The position numbers were made by a program, and so were the translations under genes. Of a DNA stretch of 64,000 nt, positions 30,144 to 39,567 are shown one piece after another. The stretch lies in NCBI RefSeq assembly GCF_031458255.1, contig NZ_JAVDYC010000001.1, forward strand, positions 4,721,001 through 4,785,000, read 5' to 3'. This DNA comes from Catenuloplanes niger. GTDB taxonomy: Bacteria > Actinomycetota > Actinomycetes > Mycobacteriales > Micromonosporaceae. The notes under the pieces are model-generated. The model saw only the letters and a program-made list of their open reading frames with translations, made no database searches and had not been told where the DNA came from. Numbering within the stretch: position 1 is the stretch's first letter; every line of letters begins with the position of its first letter.

Positions 30144-30180
30144 TCTTGGACGGCTGGCCGTGGTCGTGGACACTGAGCGC

Positions 30181-31458
30181 GTGACGACGACGGCGGGGGA
30201 TCAGACGTGGCGGCGGCCGGGACCGACCGCCGACCAGCGGCGCAACGACATGCTCATCGGCATCGCCGCGATGGTGGGCAGCACGTTCAGCCTGGTGCTC
30301 TCCACCAGCGCGGGAATGTTCCTGTTCGAGGATCCGCCGTCCCGGACCGAGCAGGCGGCCTGGGCGGTCGCGACCACGCTGCCGCTGCTCTGGCGCCGTC
30401 GCTTCCCGGAGCCGGTGATGCTGATCATCGCGGTCGCGTACATCGGCAGCCAGGTCCGGCACGCGCAGGAGGCGCAGATCTCGCAGATCGTGCTCTTCAC
30501 CGCGATCTACACGGCCGGCGCCTGGAGCCGGAACCGGCGCTGGTCGGTGATCTCGCGCGTGATCGTCATCGTCGCGATGTTCATCTGGCTGTTCACCTCG
30601 ATAGCGATCTCCGTCGCGGACATGCCGCCGGACGCGTTCTCGACCGCGGCCGGGCCGCTCCCGCCGCTGATCTCCGCGATCCTGGTGCAGACCCTGGTCA
30701 ACGCGCTCTACTTCGGATTCGCCTACTACTTCGGTGACCAGGGCTGGACCGCCGCCCACGACCGCCACCTGCTGGTCGAGCGCGCCGAGGAGCTGCGCCG
30801 CTCGCAGGAGAAGGAGGCGGAGCGCGCGGTGCTCGGCGAGCGGGTCCGGATAGCCCGCGAGCTGCACGACGTGGTCGCGCACCACGTGGCCGTGATGGGC
30901 GTGCAGGCCGCCGCGGCCCGCCGGGTGCTGGAGAAGGACGCGGGCAAGGCACGCACCGCGCTGGCCGCGGTCGAGCAGGAGGCCCGGACCGCGGTCGACG
31001 AGCTGCGCCGCATGCTGGGCGTGCTGCGCGCGACGGACGGCGACGCGACGCTGCCGCCGGTGCAGAGCATCGACGACCTGCCGGAGCTGCTGGAGAGCTC
31101 GCGTCAGGCCGGACTGCGGATCGAGCACGGCGTCTACGGGGAACCGGCCGTGGAGGTGCCGGAGTCGGTCTCGGTCGCGGCGTACCGGATCGTCCAGGAG
31201 GCGCTGACGAACACGCTCAAGCACGCCGGCCCGGTCGACGTGGACGTGCGGATCCGCTATCTGAGCCGCGAGCTGGAGATCGACGTGGCGGACTCCGGTC
31301 GGGCGATCGGCACGCCGAACACGCGCGGCATGGGCCTGATCGGCATGCGCGAACGGGTGGCCGCACACGAGGGCGTGCTGGAGACCGGTCCGCGCGAGGG
31401 CGGCGGTTTCCGGGTCCGCGCCCGCTTCCCCCTGACGAAGAAGGAGGTCGCGGCATGA
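30181..31458 (+). CDS. NarL-type sensor histidine kinase
   Basis: 425 residues. Five to six membrane segments span residues 24-185, with no large external domain. The HisKA_3 dimerisation domain holds H229 in RIARELHDVVAHH, and the HATPase has AYRIVQEALTNTLKHAG, DSG and GMGLIGMRERV. It should phosphorylate the response regulator whose ATG overlaps its stop (ATGA). The next genes encode an ABC exporter, so the pair may respond to membrane or antibiotic stress; that is inference. Confidence 0.93.
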   Translation: MTTTAGDQTWRRPGPTADQRRNDMLIGIAAMVGSTFSLVLSTSAGMFLFEDPPSRTEQAAWAVATTLPLLWRRRFPEPVMLIIAVAYIGSQVRHAQEAQISQIVLFTAIYTAGAWSRNRRWSVISRVIVIVAMFIWLFTSIAISVADMPPDAFSTAAGPLPPLISAILVQTLVNALYFGFAYYFGDQGWTAAHDRHLLVERAEELRRSQEKEAERAVLGERVRIARELHDVVAHHVAVMGVQAAAARRVLEKDAGKARTALAAVEQEARTAVDELRRMLGVLRATDGDATLPPVQSIDDLPELLESSRQAGLRIEHGVYGEPAVEVPESVSVAAYRIVQEALTNTLKHAGPVDVDVRIRYLSRELEIDVADSGRAIGTPNTRGMGLIGMRERVAAHEGVLETGPREGGGFRVRARFPLTKKEVAA

Positions 31459-32120
31459 TCCGCGTTCTGCTGGCCGATGATCAGCACCTGGTGCGCAGCG
31501 GCTTCCGGGTCATCCTCGAGACGGAGGACGACATCGAGGTGGTCGGCGAGGCGTCGGACGGCCTGGCCGCGGTCGAGCGCGCCGCGCAGCTGCGCCCGGA
31601 CGTGATCCTGATGGACGTGGAGATGCCCGGTGTGGACGGTCTGGAGGCCACCCGCCGGATCACCGCGAGCACCGGCGAGGACGGTCCGGCCGTGCTGATC
31701 CTGACCACGTTCGACCGGGACGACTACCTGTTCGCGGCGTTGCGCGCGGGCGCCAGCGGGTTCCTGCTGAAGACCGGCACGCCGGAGGCGCTGATCGACG
31801 CGGTGCGCATCCTGTCCCGCGGCGAGGCGCTGCTGGACCCGCAGCTCACCCGCCGGGTGATCGCCACGTTCGCGCGCCCGGGCGAGGTCACGCCGCAGCG
31901 GACGGCCGACCTCGGCGAGCTGACGCCGCGGGAGAACGAGGTGCTGGTGCTGCTGGCCGGCGGTTGCACGAACGCGGAGATAGCGGAGAAGCTGTTCCTC
32001 GGCGAGGCGACCGTGAAGACGCACGTCAGCCGGGTGCTGGCCAAGCTGGGCCTGCGGGACCGGGTGCAGGCCGTGGTCTTCGCCTACGAGAACGGCGTGG
32101 TGGGTCCGTCCCGAGGTTGA
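31455..32120 (+). CDS. NarL/LuxR-family response regulator
   Basis: 221 residues. Receiver with D54 as phosphoacceptor (ILMDVEMPG), acidic pair at D8-D9, Lys in FLLKTG; then a LuxR-type helix-turn-helix, ELTPRENEVLVLLAGG and EATVKTHVSRVLAKL. Its ATG overlaps the kinase stop by 4 bp, so the two are translationally coupled. Confidence 0.95.
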   Translation: MIRVLLADDQHLVRSGFRVILETEDDIEVVGEASDGLAAVERAAQLRPDVILMDVEMPGVDGLEATRRITASTGEDGPAVLILTTFDRDDYLFAALRAGASGFLLKTGTPEALIDAVRILSRGEALLDPQLTRRVIATFARPGEVTPQRTADLGELTPRENEVLVLLAGGCTNAEIAEKLFLGEATVKTHVSRVLAKLGLRDRVQAVVFAYENGVVGPSRG

Positions 32121-32180
32121 CCCGCATGATCCGTCGTGTGCCGGACGCCGGGACGATCTCCGGCCAATAGCGTTGTGGGC

Positions 32181-33074
32181 ATGACGAAGGTGCTCAGCGT
32201 GAGCGCGGTCGACCGGGGGTTCGCCGGCCGGCAGGTGCTGAAGGACGTCACGTTCGACGTGACCGCGGGACGCATGACGGGTTTCGTCGGTGCCAACGGC
32301 GCCGGCAAGACCACCACGATGCGGATCATTCTCGGCGTGCTCGCCGCGGACTCCGGCGAGGTGACCTGGGGCGGCACGCCGCTGACCCGGGCGGACCGCC
32401 AGGCGTTCGGGTACATGCCGGAGGAGCGGGGCCTCTACCCGAAGATGTCCGTCCGGGAGCAGGTCGTCTACCTCGGCCGGCTGCACGGGCTGACCGCGGC
32501 CGCGGCGAAGCGCAGCGCGGACGAGCTGCTGGAGCGGGTCGGGCTCGGCGAGCGCGCGGACAGCACGCTGGAGACGCTGTCGCTCGGCAACCAGCAGCGC
32601 GCCCAGGTGGTCGCCGCGCTGGTGCACGACCCGGAGGTGCTGGTCCTCGACGAGCCGTTCTCCGGCCTCGACCCGATGGCGGTGGACAACGTCGTCTCCG
32701 TGCTGCGGGAGCGGGCCCGGGCCGGCACGGCCGTGCTCTTCTCCAGCCACCAGCTCGACGTGGTCGAGCGGCTCTGCGACGACCTGGTGATCATCGCGGA
32801 CGGCACGATCCGCGCGGCCGGTGAGCGCGAGGCGCTGCGCACCCGGTACGCCCGCCGCCAGTTCGAGCTGGCCGTCGACTCCGACCTGGGCTGGCTGCGG
32901 GACCGCCCGGAGACCACGCTGGTCGACCTGGACGGCCGCCGCGCGGTCGTCGAGCTGGACCCGGGCGCCGACGACCAGGGGCTGCTGCGCGACGCGCTCG
33001 CCCGCGGCCCGGTCCGCACGTTCCGCCCGGTCGTACCCACGCTGGCTGAGATCTTCCGAGAGGTGACCCGATGA
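32181..33074 (+). CDS. ABC transporter ATP-binding protein
   Basis: 297 residues. Walker A GANGAGKTTT, signature LSLGNQQRAQV (Gly at the usual second position, with N for G), Walker B VLVLDEPFSGLDP and switch His in FSSHQLD. The C-terminal 80 residues are the extra domain of NatA-like exporters. TAGCGT at 32168-32173 is 7 bp before the ATG (leaderless). The stop overlaps the permease ATG. Confidence 0.92.
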   Translation: MTKVLSVSAVDRGFAGRQVLKDVTFDVTAGRMTGFVGANGAGKTTTMRIILGVLAADSGEVTWGGTPLTRADRQAFGYMPEERGLYPKMSVREQVVYLGRLHGLTAAAAKRSADELLERVGLGERADSTLETLSLGNQQRAQVVAALVHDPEVLVLDEPFSGLDPMAVDNVVSVLRERARAGTAVLFSSHQLDVVERLCDDLVIIADGTIRAAGEREALRTRYARRQFELAVDSDLGWLRDRPETTLVDLDGRRAVVELDPGADDQGLLRDALARGPVRTFRPVVPTLAEIFREVTR

Positions 33075-34165
33075 CCGGCCGTCAGCTGTCCAACTGGGAG
33101 GCGACGCGGCTCGTCACCGCGCGCGAGCTCAAGGTCAAGATCAGGGACAAGGCCTTCCTGATCAGTACGGCCTTCCTGTTGGTCTTCGCGATCGCCGGTA
33201 CGGTCGTGCCGTCGCTGATCGGTGGCAGCGCGTCGAGCGTGGCGGTCGTCGCCGGTACGCCGACCGACCGGCTCGCCGCCGTCGGCCTGGAGGTGCGCGA
33301 GGTCCCGGACGCGGCCGAGGCGGAGCGCCTGGTCCGCGCCGGCGAGGTCGACTCGGCCGTGGTCGACGGCGTGGTGCTGGCCATGCAGGAGGCGCCGGAC
33401 GAGGTGGTGTCCGCGCTGAGCACCGCGCCGGAGGTCCGCCTGCTCGAGGCGGACGCGGTGTCCGGGGCGCTGGCCTTCCTGGTGCCGTACCTGTTCGCGA
33501 TGGTCTTCTTCTTCACCTCGCTGATGTTCGGCCTGCAGATCGCGCAGAGCATCACCGAGGAGAAGCAGACCCGGATCGTCGAGATCCTGGTGTCCAGCGT
33601 GCCGCCGCGGGTGATGCTGGCCGGCAAGGTCCTGGCCGGCACGATCCTGGCGTTCGGTCAGATCGCGCTGCTCGCGCTGGTGTCGATCGGCGGCATGCGG
33701 CTCTCCGGCGGCGAGGCCTCCAACGGCGTGAGCCTGCTGAACCTGCTGGCGCCGGCGATCGGCTGGTTCCTGCCGTTCTTCGTGGTCGGGTTCGTGCTGC
33801 TGGCCGCGATGTGGGCGGTGACGGGTGCGCTGGTCAGCCGGCAGGAGGACATCAACAGCGTGTCCACACCGGTGCAGCTGGCGGTCATGCTGCCGTTCTT
33901 CGGGGTGATCTTCCTCAGCGGCAACCCGCTGGCGATGACGATCATGTCGTACGTCCCGTTCTCCGCGCCGATCGCGATGCCGGTCCGGCTGTTCACGGAG
34001 GACGCCGCGGTGTGGGAGCCGTTCGTCGCGCTGGCGCTGCTGGTGCTGGCCGCGGCCGCGATGCTGGTCGCCGCGGCCCGGCTCTACGAGGGCTCGCTGC
34101 TGCGCACGAACGGCAAGACCTCGCTCGGTACGGCCTGGCGGTCCCGCGAGGCGCTGCCCCGCTGA
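33071..34165 (+). CDS. ABC exporter permease (NatB-like)
   Basis: 364 residues. One N-terminal membrane helix, an extracytoplasmic domain (about 55-140), then five to six helices, with SITEEKQTRIVEILVSSVPP, cut here to EEKQTRIVEILVS, the ABC2 permease signature. It pairs with the ATPase just upstream (ATGA overlap) and may export Na+ or a lipophilic drug; substrate unknown. Confidence 0.9.
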   Translation: MTGRQLSNWEATRLVTARELKVKIRDKAFLISTAFLLVFAIAGTVVPSLIGGSASSVAVVAGTPTDRLAAVGLEVREVPDAAEAERLVRAGEVDSAVVDGVVLAMQEAPDEVVSALSTAPEVRLLEADAVSGALAFLVPYLFAMVFFFTSLMFGLQIAQSITEEKQTRIVEILVSSVPPRVMLAGKVLAGTILAFGQIALLALVSIGGMRLSGGEASNGVSLLNLLAPAIGWFLPFFVVGFVLLAAMWAVTGALVSRQEDINSVSTPVQLAVMLPFFGVIFLSGNPLAMTIMSYVPFSAPIAMPVRLFTEDAAVWEPFVALALLVLAAAAMLVAAARLYEGSLLRTNGKTSLGTAWRSREALPR

Positions 34166-34181
34166 GCACGACCCGTGACGC

Positions 34182-34214
34182 CACCGGCCCGCCTCGGTTC
34201 GAGGCGGGCCGGTG
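34182..34214 (+). terminator. terminator after the ABC exporter
   Basis: Perfect 15-bp arms (34182-34196 and 34200-34214) around a GTT loop, beginning CACCGGCCC. Confidence 0.88.
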
Positions 34215-34305
34215 TGTGCTCGTGGCCGGCGCGTCCGCCATCCGGTGAGCGCGTGCCGACCGAAATGTGACCCAGCGTTTAACACCTTTCGTACTATTTG
34301 TCGTT

Positions 34306-35175
34306 ATGACGGGAAGCGTGTCGACGGTGGCCAGCGGGCTGGTCGGGCTGGCCGGAACCGGTGGCGCCGCCGCGATCGGGCTGGCCATGCTCCGCCGCCC
34401 GCGTCCCTACCTGCCGGGCAGCCACGCGCTGCTCGACCCGGGCCGGCGCGACCCGCTCGGCGACGCGCTGCGCCGGGGGTACGGCAGCGCGTCCGTCGCG
34501 ATCCAGGCCGGTCCGGACGGCCGCCCGCTGGTGCACGGGCGCCCGGTCGGCCGGCTGCTGCTCCGCCCGCTGCTGGAGCGGGCCCGGCGGCGCGGCGGAC
34601 GTGTGCACCACGGCCCCACGCCACCGTTCGGGCTGGTGCTGGAGCTGTCCCCGGCCGTACCGGTGCGGGATCTTCTGGGGTGTCTGCGCGAGGAGGTGGC
34701 CCCGCACGCCGGGCTGGTCACCCACGCGGTCGACGGCCGGGTCGTGCCGGGCGCGGTCACCGTGCTGGTCTCCGGCACGCCGGAGGTGCGTGAGGTGCTG
34801 GCCGCGGACCCGGGCCGGCTCCTCTTCGCGGACGGCACGTTCGACGACCTCGGCGCGGCGGAGGCGCCGGCCGCGCTGGTGCCGATGGTGAGCGAGCACT
34901 GGTCCTGGCGGTTCGGCTGGGACGGTGAGGAGCCGATCCCGGCCGAGGAGCGGTACCTGCTGCACGAGCTGGTCCGGCAGGCGCACGAGGACGGCCGGCG
35001 GGTGCGGCTGTTCGGCGTGCCGCACCGGACGCGGCGGATCCGGGCGGCGTGCTGGGCGGAACTGGCCGCGGCCGGAGTGGATCTGATCGGTGACGCGAAT
35101 CTCCCCGCGCTCGCTCGATACCTGCGCACGGCACGGAGACCGAAACGGCCGGTGGTCGCGCCGCGGCCGACGTAG
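34306..35175 (+). CDS. hypothetical protein, possible phosphodiesterase (TIM-barrel) fold
   Basis: 289 residues. A short hydrophobic segment (residues 5-25) is followed by a domain whose order resembles PLC-like or glycerophosphodiesterase barrels: ASVAIQAGPDGRPLV, FGLVLELSP, AVTVLVSGTP, DGTFDDL, WSWRFGWDG and RRVRLFGVPHRT...AGVDLIGDANL. The usual catalytic His pair is not clear, so it may be inactive or different. TACTAT at 34292-34297 lies 8 bp before the ATG (leaderless). Confidence 0.55.
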   Translation: MTGSVSTVASGLVGLAGTGGAAAIGLAMLRRPRPYLPGSHALLDPGRRDPLGDALRRGYGSASVAIQAGPDGRPLVHGRPVGRLLLRPLLERARRRGGRVHHGPTPPFGLVLELSPAVPVRDLLGCLREEVAPHAGLVTHAVDGRVVPGAVTVLVSGTPEVREVLAADPGRLLFADGTFDDLGAAEAPAALVPMVSEHWSWRFGWDGEEPIPAEERYLLHELVRQAHEDGRRVRLFGVPHRTRRIRAACWAELAAAGVDLIGDANLPALARYLRTARRPKRPVVAPRPT

Positions 35176-35205
35176 TCTACGAAATGTGCTCGTAACCTCG
35201 CTTTA

Positions 35206-35245
35206 GGTCACCACAAGGTTAATGGGCGGTGAACGCGACTTGAAT
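35206..35245 (-). promoter_or_regulatory. predicted PHO box (PhoP operator) of the DUF47-pit operon
   Basis: Four 7-bp units with exact 11-bp spacing: GGTCACC (35206), GGTTAAT (35217), GGTGAAC (35228) and CTTGAAT (35239). On the opposite strand these read ATTCAAG, GTTCACC, ATTAACC and GGTGACC, close to the actinomycete PHO-box unit GTTCACC. The site lies about 140 bp before the start codon. PhoP binding is inference from spacing and sequence. Confidence 0.7.
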
Positions 35246-35380
35246 GACGTGATACAGGCGGTATCCGGGGGTTTACGCACGCGCGCCGTTCCTTAGCATC
35301 ACCTGCGCAGGATCGATGTCGACCTGCCGCGAACAGCCCCGGCCGCGGGAACGCCGGCCAGACGCAGCGAGGTCCACTCC

Positions 35381-36007
35381 GTGAGGTTTTCCTTCCGTCC
35401 CGTCGAGGGCGCCTTCTACGAGCTCTTCACCAGAGCCGCGCACAACCTGGTTCGCGGCACCGAGCTGCTGAACGAACTGTCGCTGCCGGGCGTCGACGTG
35501 CAGTCGGTCAGCGAGCGGCTGACCGAGGTCGAGCACGACAGCGACGCGATCACCCATGAGCTGTACAAGAAGATCAACTCCACGTTCGTCACGCCGTTCG
35601 ACCGGGAGGACATCTACTCCCTCGGGTCGCAGCTCGACGACGTGATGGACCACCTCGAGGCGGTCGGCAACCTGCTCTACCTCTACGGTCTGACCAAGCT
35701 GCCGGCGCTGCCGCGCGAGCTGCACGAGCTGGTCAACGTGCTCGACCAGCAGGCGAAGCTGACCGCGGCCGCGATGCCGAAGCTGCGCGCGCTGAAGGAC
35801 CTCGAGGCGTACTGGATCGAGTGCAACCGGCTGGAGAACGACGGCGACCGGGCGTACCGGATGCTGCTGGTCCGGCTCTTCTCCGGCGAGTACGACGCGC
35901 TCACCGTGCTCAAGCTCAAGGAGGTCGCGGACGAGCTGGAGGCGGCCTGCGACGCGTTCGAGCACGTGGCCAACACCGTCGAGACGATCGCGGTCAAAGA
36001 GTCGTGA
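35381..36007 (+). CDS. DUF47 (PhoU-like) phosphate transport accessory protein
   Basis: 208 residues, all-helical, with the family start FRPVEGAFYELFTRAAHNL and the metal-binding-type motifs VEHDSDAITHELYKKIN, DREDIYSLGSQLDDVMDHLE and RLENDGDRAYR. PhoU-like proteins of this family sit beside Pit transporters and modulate them. GTG at 35381 follows AGCGAGG. Its TGA overlaps the pit GTG (GTGA). Confidence 0.92.
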   Translation: MRFSFRPVEGAFYELFTRAAHNLVRGTELLNELSLPGVDVQSVSERLTEVEHDSDAITHELYKKINSTFVTPFDREDIYSLGSQLDDVMDHLEAVGNLLYLYGLTKLPALPRELHELVNVLDQQAKLTAAAMPKLRALKDLEAYWIECNRLENDGDRAYRMLLVRLFSGEYDALTVLKLKEVADELEAACDAFEHVANTVETIAVKES

Positions 36008-37011
36008 GTCCCGAGCTCATCGCTGTTATCGCGGTGATCGTGGTGGCGATGGTGTTCGACTACACCAACGGCTTCCACGACGCGGCGAACGCGATCGCGA
36101 CCAGCGTCTCCACCCGGGCGCTGACGCCGCGGGTGGCGCTGGCGATGGCCGCGGTCGGCAACTTCGTCGGCGCGCACTTCGGCGCCGGCGTGGCCAAGAC
36201 GGTCGGCGACGGCCTGGTCCACCTGCCCACCGGCGTGGAGAGCCTCGGCGTGCTCTTCGCCGGTGTGATCGGCGCGATCACCTGGAACCTGATCACCTGG
36301 TACTTCGGGTTGCCCTCGTCGTCCTCGCACGCGCTCTTCGGCGGCCTGGTCGGCGCCACGCTCTTCGCGGCCGGTGGCTCCGTGCAGTGGGGCAACATCG
36401 TGGAGAAGGTGCTGATCCCGATGGTGGTGTCGCCGCTGGTCGGCGCCGCGCTCGGCTTCGTCGTGATGATCGCGTTGCTGTGGATCTTCCGGAACGGGCA
36501 GCCGGGCAAGCTGAACCGTGGCTTCCGCTGGGCGCAGACCGCGTCCGCGGCCGCGATGTCGGTCGGCCACGGCATGCAGGACGCGGCGAAGACCATGGGC
36601 ATCGTGGTGCTGGCGCTCTACACCGGTGGGTTCGCGGACGACAAGACGCACATCCCGGAGTGGGTGTTCTGGACGTCCGCGGCCATGCTGGCGGCCGGCA
36701 CCTACGCGGGTGGCTGGCGGATCATAAGGACGCTCGGCCGCAAGATCATCGACCTGCGCCCGCCGGAGGGCTTCGCGGCCGAGACCGTGGCCAGCGGCGT
36801 GCTCTACTTCAACGCGCTGGTCCTGCACGCGCCGATCTCCACCACGCACACCATCACCAGCGCGATCATGGGTGTCGGCGCGACCAAGCGGCTGTCCGCG
36901 GTCCGGTGGAACGTGGCCGGCAACATCGTGATCGCCTGGGTGACCACGTTCCCGGCCGCGGCGCTCATCGCCTGCCTGACCTACTTCGTGGTCGCGCCAC
37001 TCTTCGGCTGA
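36004..37011 (+). CDS. pit: Pit-family inorganic phosphate transporter
   Basis: 335 residues with about ten membrane segments. The duplicated family motif appears as DYTNGFHDAANAIATSVSTRAL near residue 20, cut here to GFHDAANAIATSV, and as FNALVLHAPISTTHTITSAIMG near 270; WYFGLPSSSSHAL lies between. It imports metal-phosphate with protons, low affinity. Coupled to the DUF47 gene and transcribed under the predicted PHO box. Confidence 0.95.
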   Translation: MSPELIAVIAVIVVAMVFDYTNGFHDAANAIATSVSTRALTPRVALAMAAVGNFVGAHFGAGVAKTVGDGLVHLPTGVESLGVLFAGVIGAITWNLITWYFGLPSSSSHALFGGLVGATLFAAGGSVQWGNIVEKVLIPMVVSPLVGAALGFVVMIALLWIFRNGQPGKLNRGFRWAQTASAAAMSVGHGMQDAAKTMGIVVLALYTGGFADDKTHIPEWVFWTSAAMLAAGTYAGGWRIIRTLGRKIIDLRPPEGFAAETVASGVLYFNALVLHAPISTTHTITSAIMGVGATKRLSAVRWNVAGNIVIAWVTTFPAAALIACLTYFVVAPLFG

Positions 37012-37022
37012 CCGGCCCCGTG

Positions 37023-37068
37023 TCGAGGCGTCATTCCGCTCGTTCCGGCGAGCCGAATGACGCCTCGA
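37023..37068. terminator. bidirectional terminator between pit and oxidoreductase
   Basis: Arms of 14 bp (37023-37036 and 37055-37068, starting TCGAGGCGTC) plus an inner stem GCTCG/CGAGC. It lies between convergent genes. Confidence 0.9.
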
Positions 37069-37084
37069 TCGCTGACCGGCCCGA

Positions 37085-38065
37085 TCAGTCGTAGGAGAGG
37101 CCGATCTGGGCGCGCACGTCGTCCAGCAGGCCCATCACGTCGAGCGTGAGCGAGTGCGGGATCGCCGGGCTCTCGATCAGCCCGGCCCGCAGGCACCGGT
37201 TGATCTCCGCGGCCTCGAACTGGTAGCCCTTGCCCGGGAACTCCTCCGTGAACACCTCCGGCTCCGCGCCGTCCCGGTGCAGCGTCATCGCGCGCGGCAC
37301 GAACGCCGGGTCGTGCAGCGTGATCCGGCCGGCGCTGCCGCTGATCACCGCGCTGTTCGGCGTGACACCGAGGATGCCGCAGGTCAGCGTGGCGACCGCG
37401 CCCCGGTCGTATCCGAAGATCATCGCGGTGTTCTCGTCCGTGCCCTCCGGGCCGAGCTTCGCCCAGGCGCGCACGTGATCGGGCATGCCGAGGAACAGCA
37501 GCGCGATCGCGATCGGGTAGACGCCCAGGTCCAGCAGCGCGCCGCCGCCGAGTGCCCGGGCGCGCATCCGGTGCTCCGGCGGGAACGGCCCGTACACGCC
37601 GAAGTCGGACGACACGGTGGTGACCTCGCCGATCGCGCCGTCCCGGACCAGCTGCACCGCGCGCAGCACCACCGGGTTGAGGCGCGTCCACATCGCCTCC
37701 ATGAGCAGCACGTTCTTCTCCCGGGCACGCTCGACCATCTGCCGGGCCCGCGCCGAGTCCAGCGTGAACGGCTTCTCACAGAGCACCGCCTTGCCCGCGT
37801 CCAGGCAGGTCATGGTGGCCTCGAAGTGCGCGGAGTGCGGCGTCGCCACGTAGATCACGTCGACGTCCGGGTCCGCGGCCAGCTCGGCCCAGCTGCCGTG
37901 GGCGCGCGGGATGCCGTGCGTCGCGGCGAACGCCCGCGCGGACTCCGGCGACCGCGAACCGACGGCCACCAGTTCCGCGTCCGGCAGCAGCTTCAGGTCC
38001 TCCGCGAACGAGGCGGCGATACCGCCGGTGGCCAGGATGCCCCAGCGAACGGGTCGATCATTCAT
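37085..38065 (-). CDS. Gfo/Idh/MocA family oxidoreductase
   Basis: 326 residues. NAD(P)-binding start RWGILATGGIAASFAEDL, then VDVIYVATPHSAHF and the family motif AVLCEKPFTL (Lys of the EKP triad). The C-terminal domain has GGGALLDLGVYPI. Acts on a sugar, inositol or trans-dihydrodiol; substrate unknown. The ATG at 38065 is preceded by TAGCGT at 7 bp (leaderless), divergent from the Nudix gene. Confidence 0.88.
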   Translation of the reverse strand: MNDRPVRWGILATGGIAASFAEDLKLLPDAELVAVGSRSPESARAFAATHGIPRAHGSWAELAADPDVDVIYVATPHSAHFEATMTCLDAGKAVLCEKPFTLDSARARQMVERAREKNVLLMEAMWTRLNPVVLRAVQLVRDGAIGEVTTVSSDFGVYGPFPPEHRMRARALGGGALLDLGVYPIAIALLFLGMPDHVRAWAKLGPEGTDENTAMIFGYDRGAVATLTCGILGVTPNSAVISGSAGRITLHDPAFVPRAMTLHRDGAEPEVFTEEFPGKGYQFEAAEINRCLRAGLIESPAIPHSLTLDVMGLLDDVRAQIGLSYD

Positions 38066-38108
38066 GTGACGCACGCTATCCGACGTCGCGCCGGGTTAGG
38101 GTCGCGGA

Positions 38109-38711
38109 ATGGCTGAGCTGTGGCCCCTGCCCGCGCCCATGGTCGACCGCATGCGCCGCTTCGCCGACTCGGGGGAGAACCCGGTCGTGCCCCGCGTCGC
38201 CGCCACGGTCGTCATGATCAAACCCGACGGGCCCATGCGGGTGTACGTGATGCGCCGCGCGTCCGCGATGGTCTTCGGCGGCGTGTGGGCGTTCCCCGGC
38301 GGCAGCGCGGAACCCGGTGAGACGCCCCCGGAGGCGGCCGCGCGCGAGGTGGCGGAGGAGGCCGGTGTGCTGCTCGATCCGGCCGCGCTGACGCCGTGGA
38401 GCCGGTGGATCACGCCGGAGTTCGAACCGCGCCGCTTCGACACGTACTTCTACCTGGTCGCGCTGCCGCCCGGCGCCGACCCGCGCGCGCTGACCACGGA
38501 GTCGGACGACACGGCCTGGGTGACGCCCGGCGAGGCGCTGGACCGGCAGGCCGCGGGCGAGTGGGTGATGCTGCCGCCCACCGTGGTCACGCTGCGCCAG
38601 CTTGCCGCCGCCGGCGACCTGGCGGGTGCGCTGGCCGCCGCCGCGACCCGCGATCCGTCCGCGCCGGTCATCCCGCGCGCGGTCGACGGCCGCCTGGTCA
38701 TCGACGTCTGA
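38109..38711 (+). CDS. Nudix hydrolase
   Basis: 200 residues. The Nudix box runs GGSAEPGETPPEAAAREVAEEAGV, cut here to its core PPEAAAREVAEEAG, near residues 63-85, with metal-binding Glu residues present. The flanking PEFEPRRFDTYFYLVALPPG resembles NUDT7/NUDT19-like CoA pyrophosphatases (GxWxFPGG start VWAFPGG). Substrate is not certain. TAGGGT at 38097-38102 is 6 bp before the ATG. Confidence 0.9.
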   Translation: MAELWPLPAPMVDRMRRFADSGENPVVPRVAATVVMIKPDGPMRVYVMRRASAMVFGGVWAFPGGSAEPGETPPEAAAREVAEEAGVLLDPAALTPWSRWITPEFEPRRFDTYFYLVALPPGADPRALTTESDDTAWVTPGEALDRQAAGEWVMLPPTVVTLRQLAAAGDLAGALAAAATRDPSAPVIPRAVDGRLVIDV

Positions 38712-38716
38712 CGCGA

Positions 38717-38746
38717 AACGCCCCGGTGGCGTACCACCGGGGCGTT
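38717..38746. terminator. bidirectional terminator, Nudix / pst operon
   Basis: Perfect 13-bp arms AACGCCCCGGTGG (38717-38729) and its complement (38734-38746) around CGTA, between convergent transcripts. Confidence 0.92.
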
Positions 38747-38768
38747 GTCGGTCCTGCCGGGACGAGGC

Positions 38769-39545
38769 TCAGCCGAAGCGGCCGGTGATGTAGTCCTCGG
38801 TCCGCTTGACACTCGGGTTCGAGAAGATCTTCTGGGTGTCGTCGTACTCGATCAGGCGGCCCGGGTCACCGGTCTTGTCGATCGAGAAGAACGCGGTACG
38901 GTCCGAGACGCGCGCCGCCTGCTGCATGTTGTGCGTGACGATGATGATCGTGAACCGGTCCTTCAGCTTGAAGATCAGGTCCTCGATCGCCAGCGTCGAG
39001 ATCGGGTCGAGCGCGGAACACGGCTCGTCCATCAGCACGACCTGCGGCTCGACCGCGATGGTGCGGGCGATGCAGAGCCGCTGCTGCTGGCCGCCGGAGA
39101 GGCCGGCGCCCGGCTTCTCCAGCCGGTCCTTGACCTCGTCCCACAGGTTCGCCGAGCGCAGCGACTTCTCCGCCGCCTCCTTCAGCACCGACTTCTTGGT
39201 GACGCCGTTGAGCTTCAGGCCGGCCACCACGTTGTCGAAGATCGACATGGTGGGGAACGGGTTCGGCCGCTGGAACACCATGCCGATCAGCCGGCGGACG
39301 GCGGTGACGTCCACGTGCTTGTCGTAGATGTTCTCCTGGTCGAGCGTCAGCGTGCCCTCGACCCGGGCGTTCGGCAGCACCTCGTGCATCCGGTTGATCG
39401 ACCGGAGGAACGTGGACTTGCCGCAGCCGGACGGGCCGATGAGCGCGGTGACGGTCTTCGGTTCGACGACCATGCTGACGTTCTCGATGGCCTTGAACGA
39501 GCCGTAGAACGCGTTGACGTTCGTCGCCTCGACGCGCTTTGCCAT
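38769..39545 (-). CDS. pstB: phosphate ABC transporter ATP-binding protein
   Basis: 258 residues. Walker [10 protein letters not shown] (37-45), signature [13 protein letters not shown], Walker [17 protein letters not shown] with the PstB-typical Cys, and switch [17 protein letters not shown]. Last gene of pstSCAB, 22 bp after pstA. Energises high-affinity phosphate import. Confidence 0.97.
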   Translation of the reverse strand: MAKRVEATNVNAFYGSFKAIENVSMVVEPKTVTALIGPSGCGKSTFLRSINRMHEVLPNARVEGTLTLDQENIYDKHVDVTAVRRLIGMVFQRPNPFPTMSIFDNVVAGLKLNGVTKKSVLKEAAEKSLRSANLWDEVKDRLEKPGAGLSGGQQQRLCIARTIAVEPQVVLMDEPCSALDPISTLAIEDLIFKLKDRFTIIIVTHNMQQAARVSDRTAFFSIDKTGDPGRLIEYDDTQKIFSNPSVKRTEDYITGRFG

Positions 39546-39567
39546 GGTGGTTACTCCTCGGGGTGCT

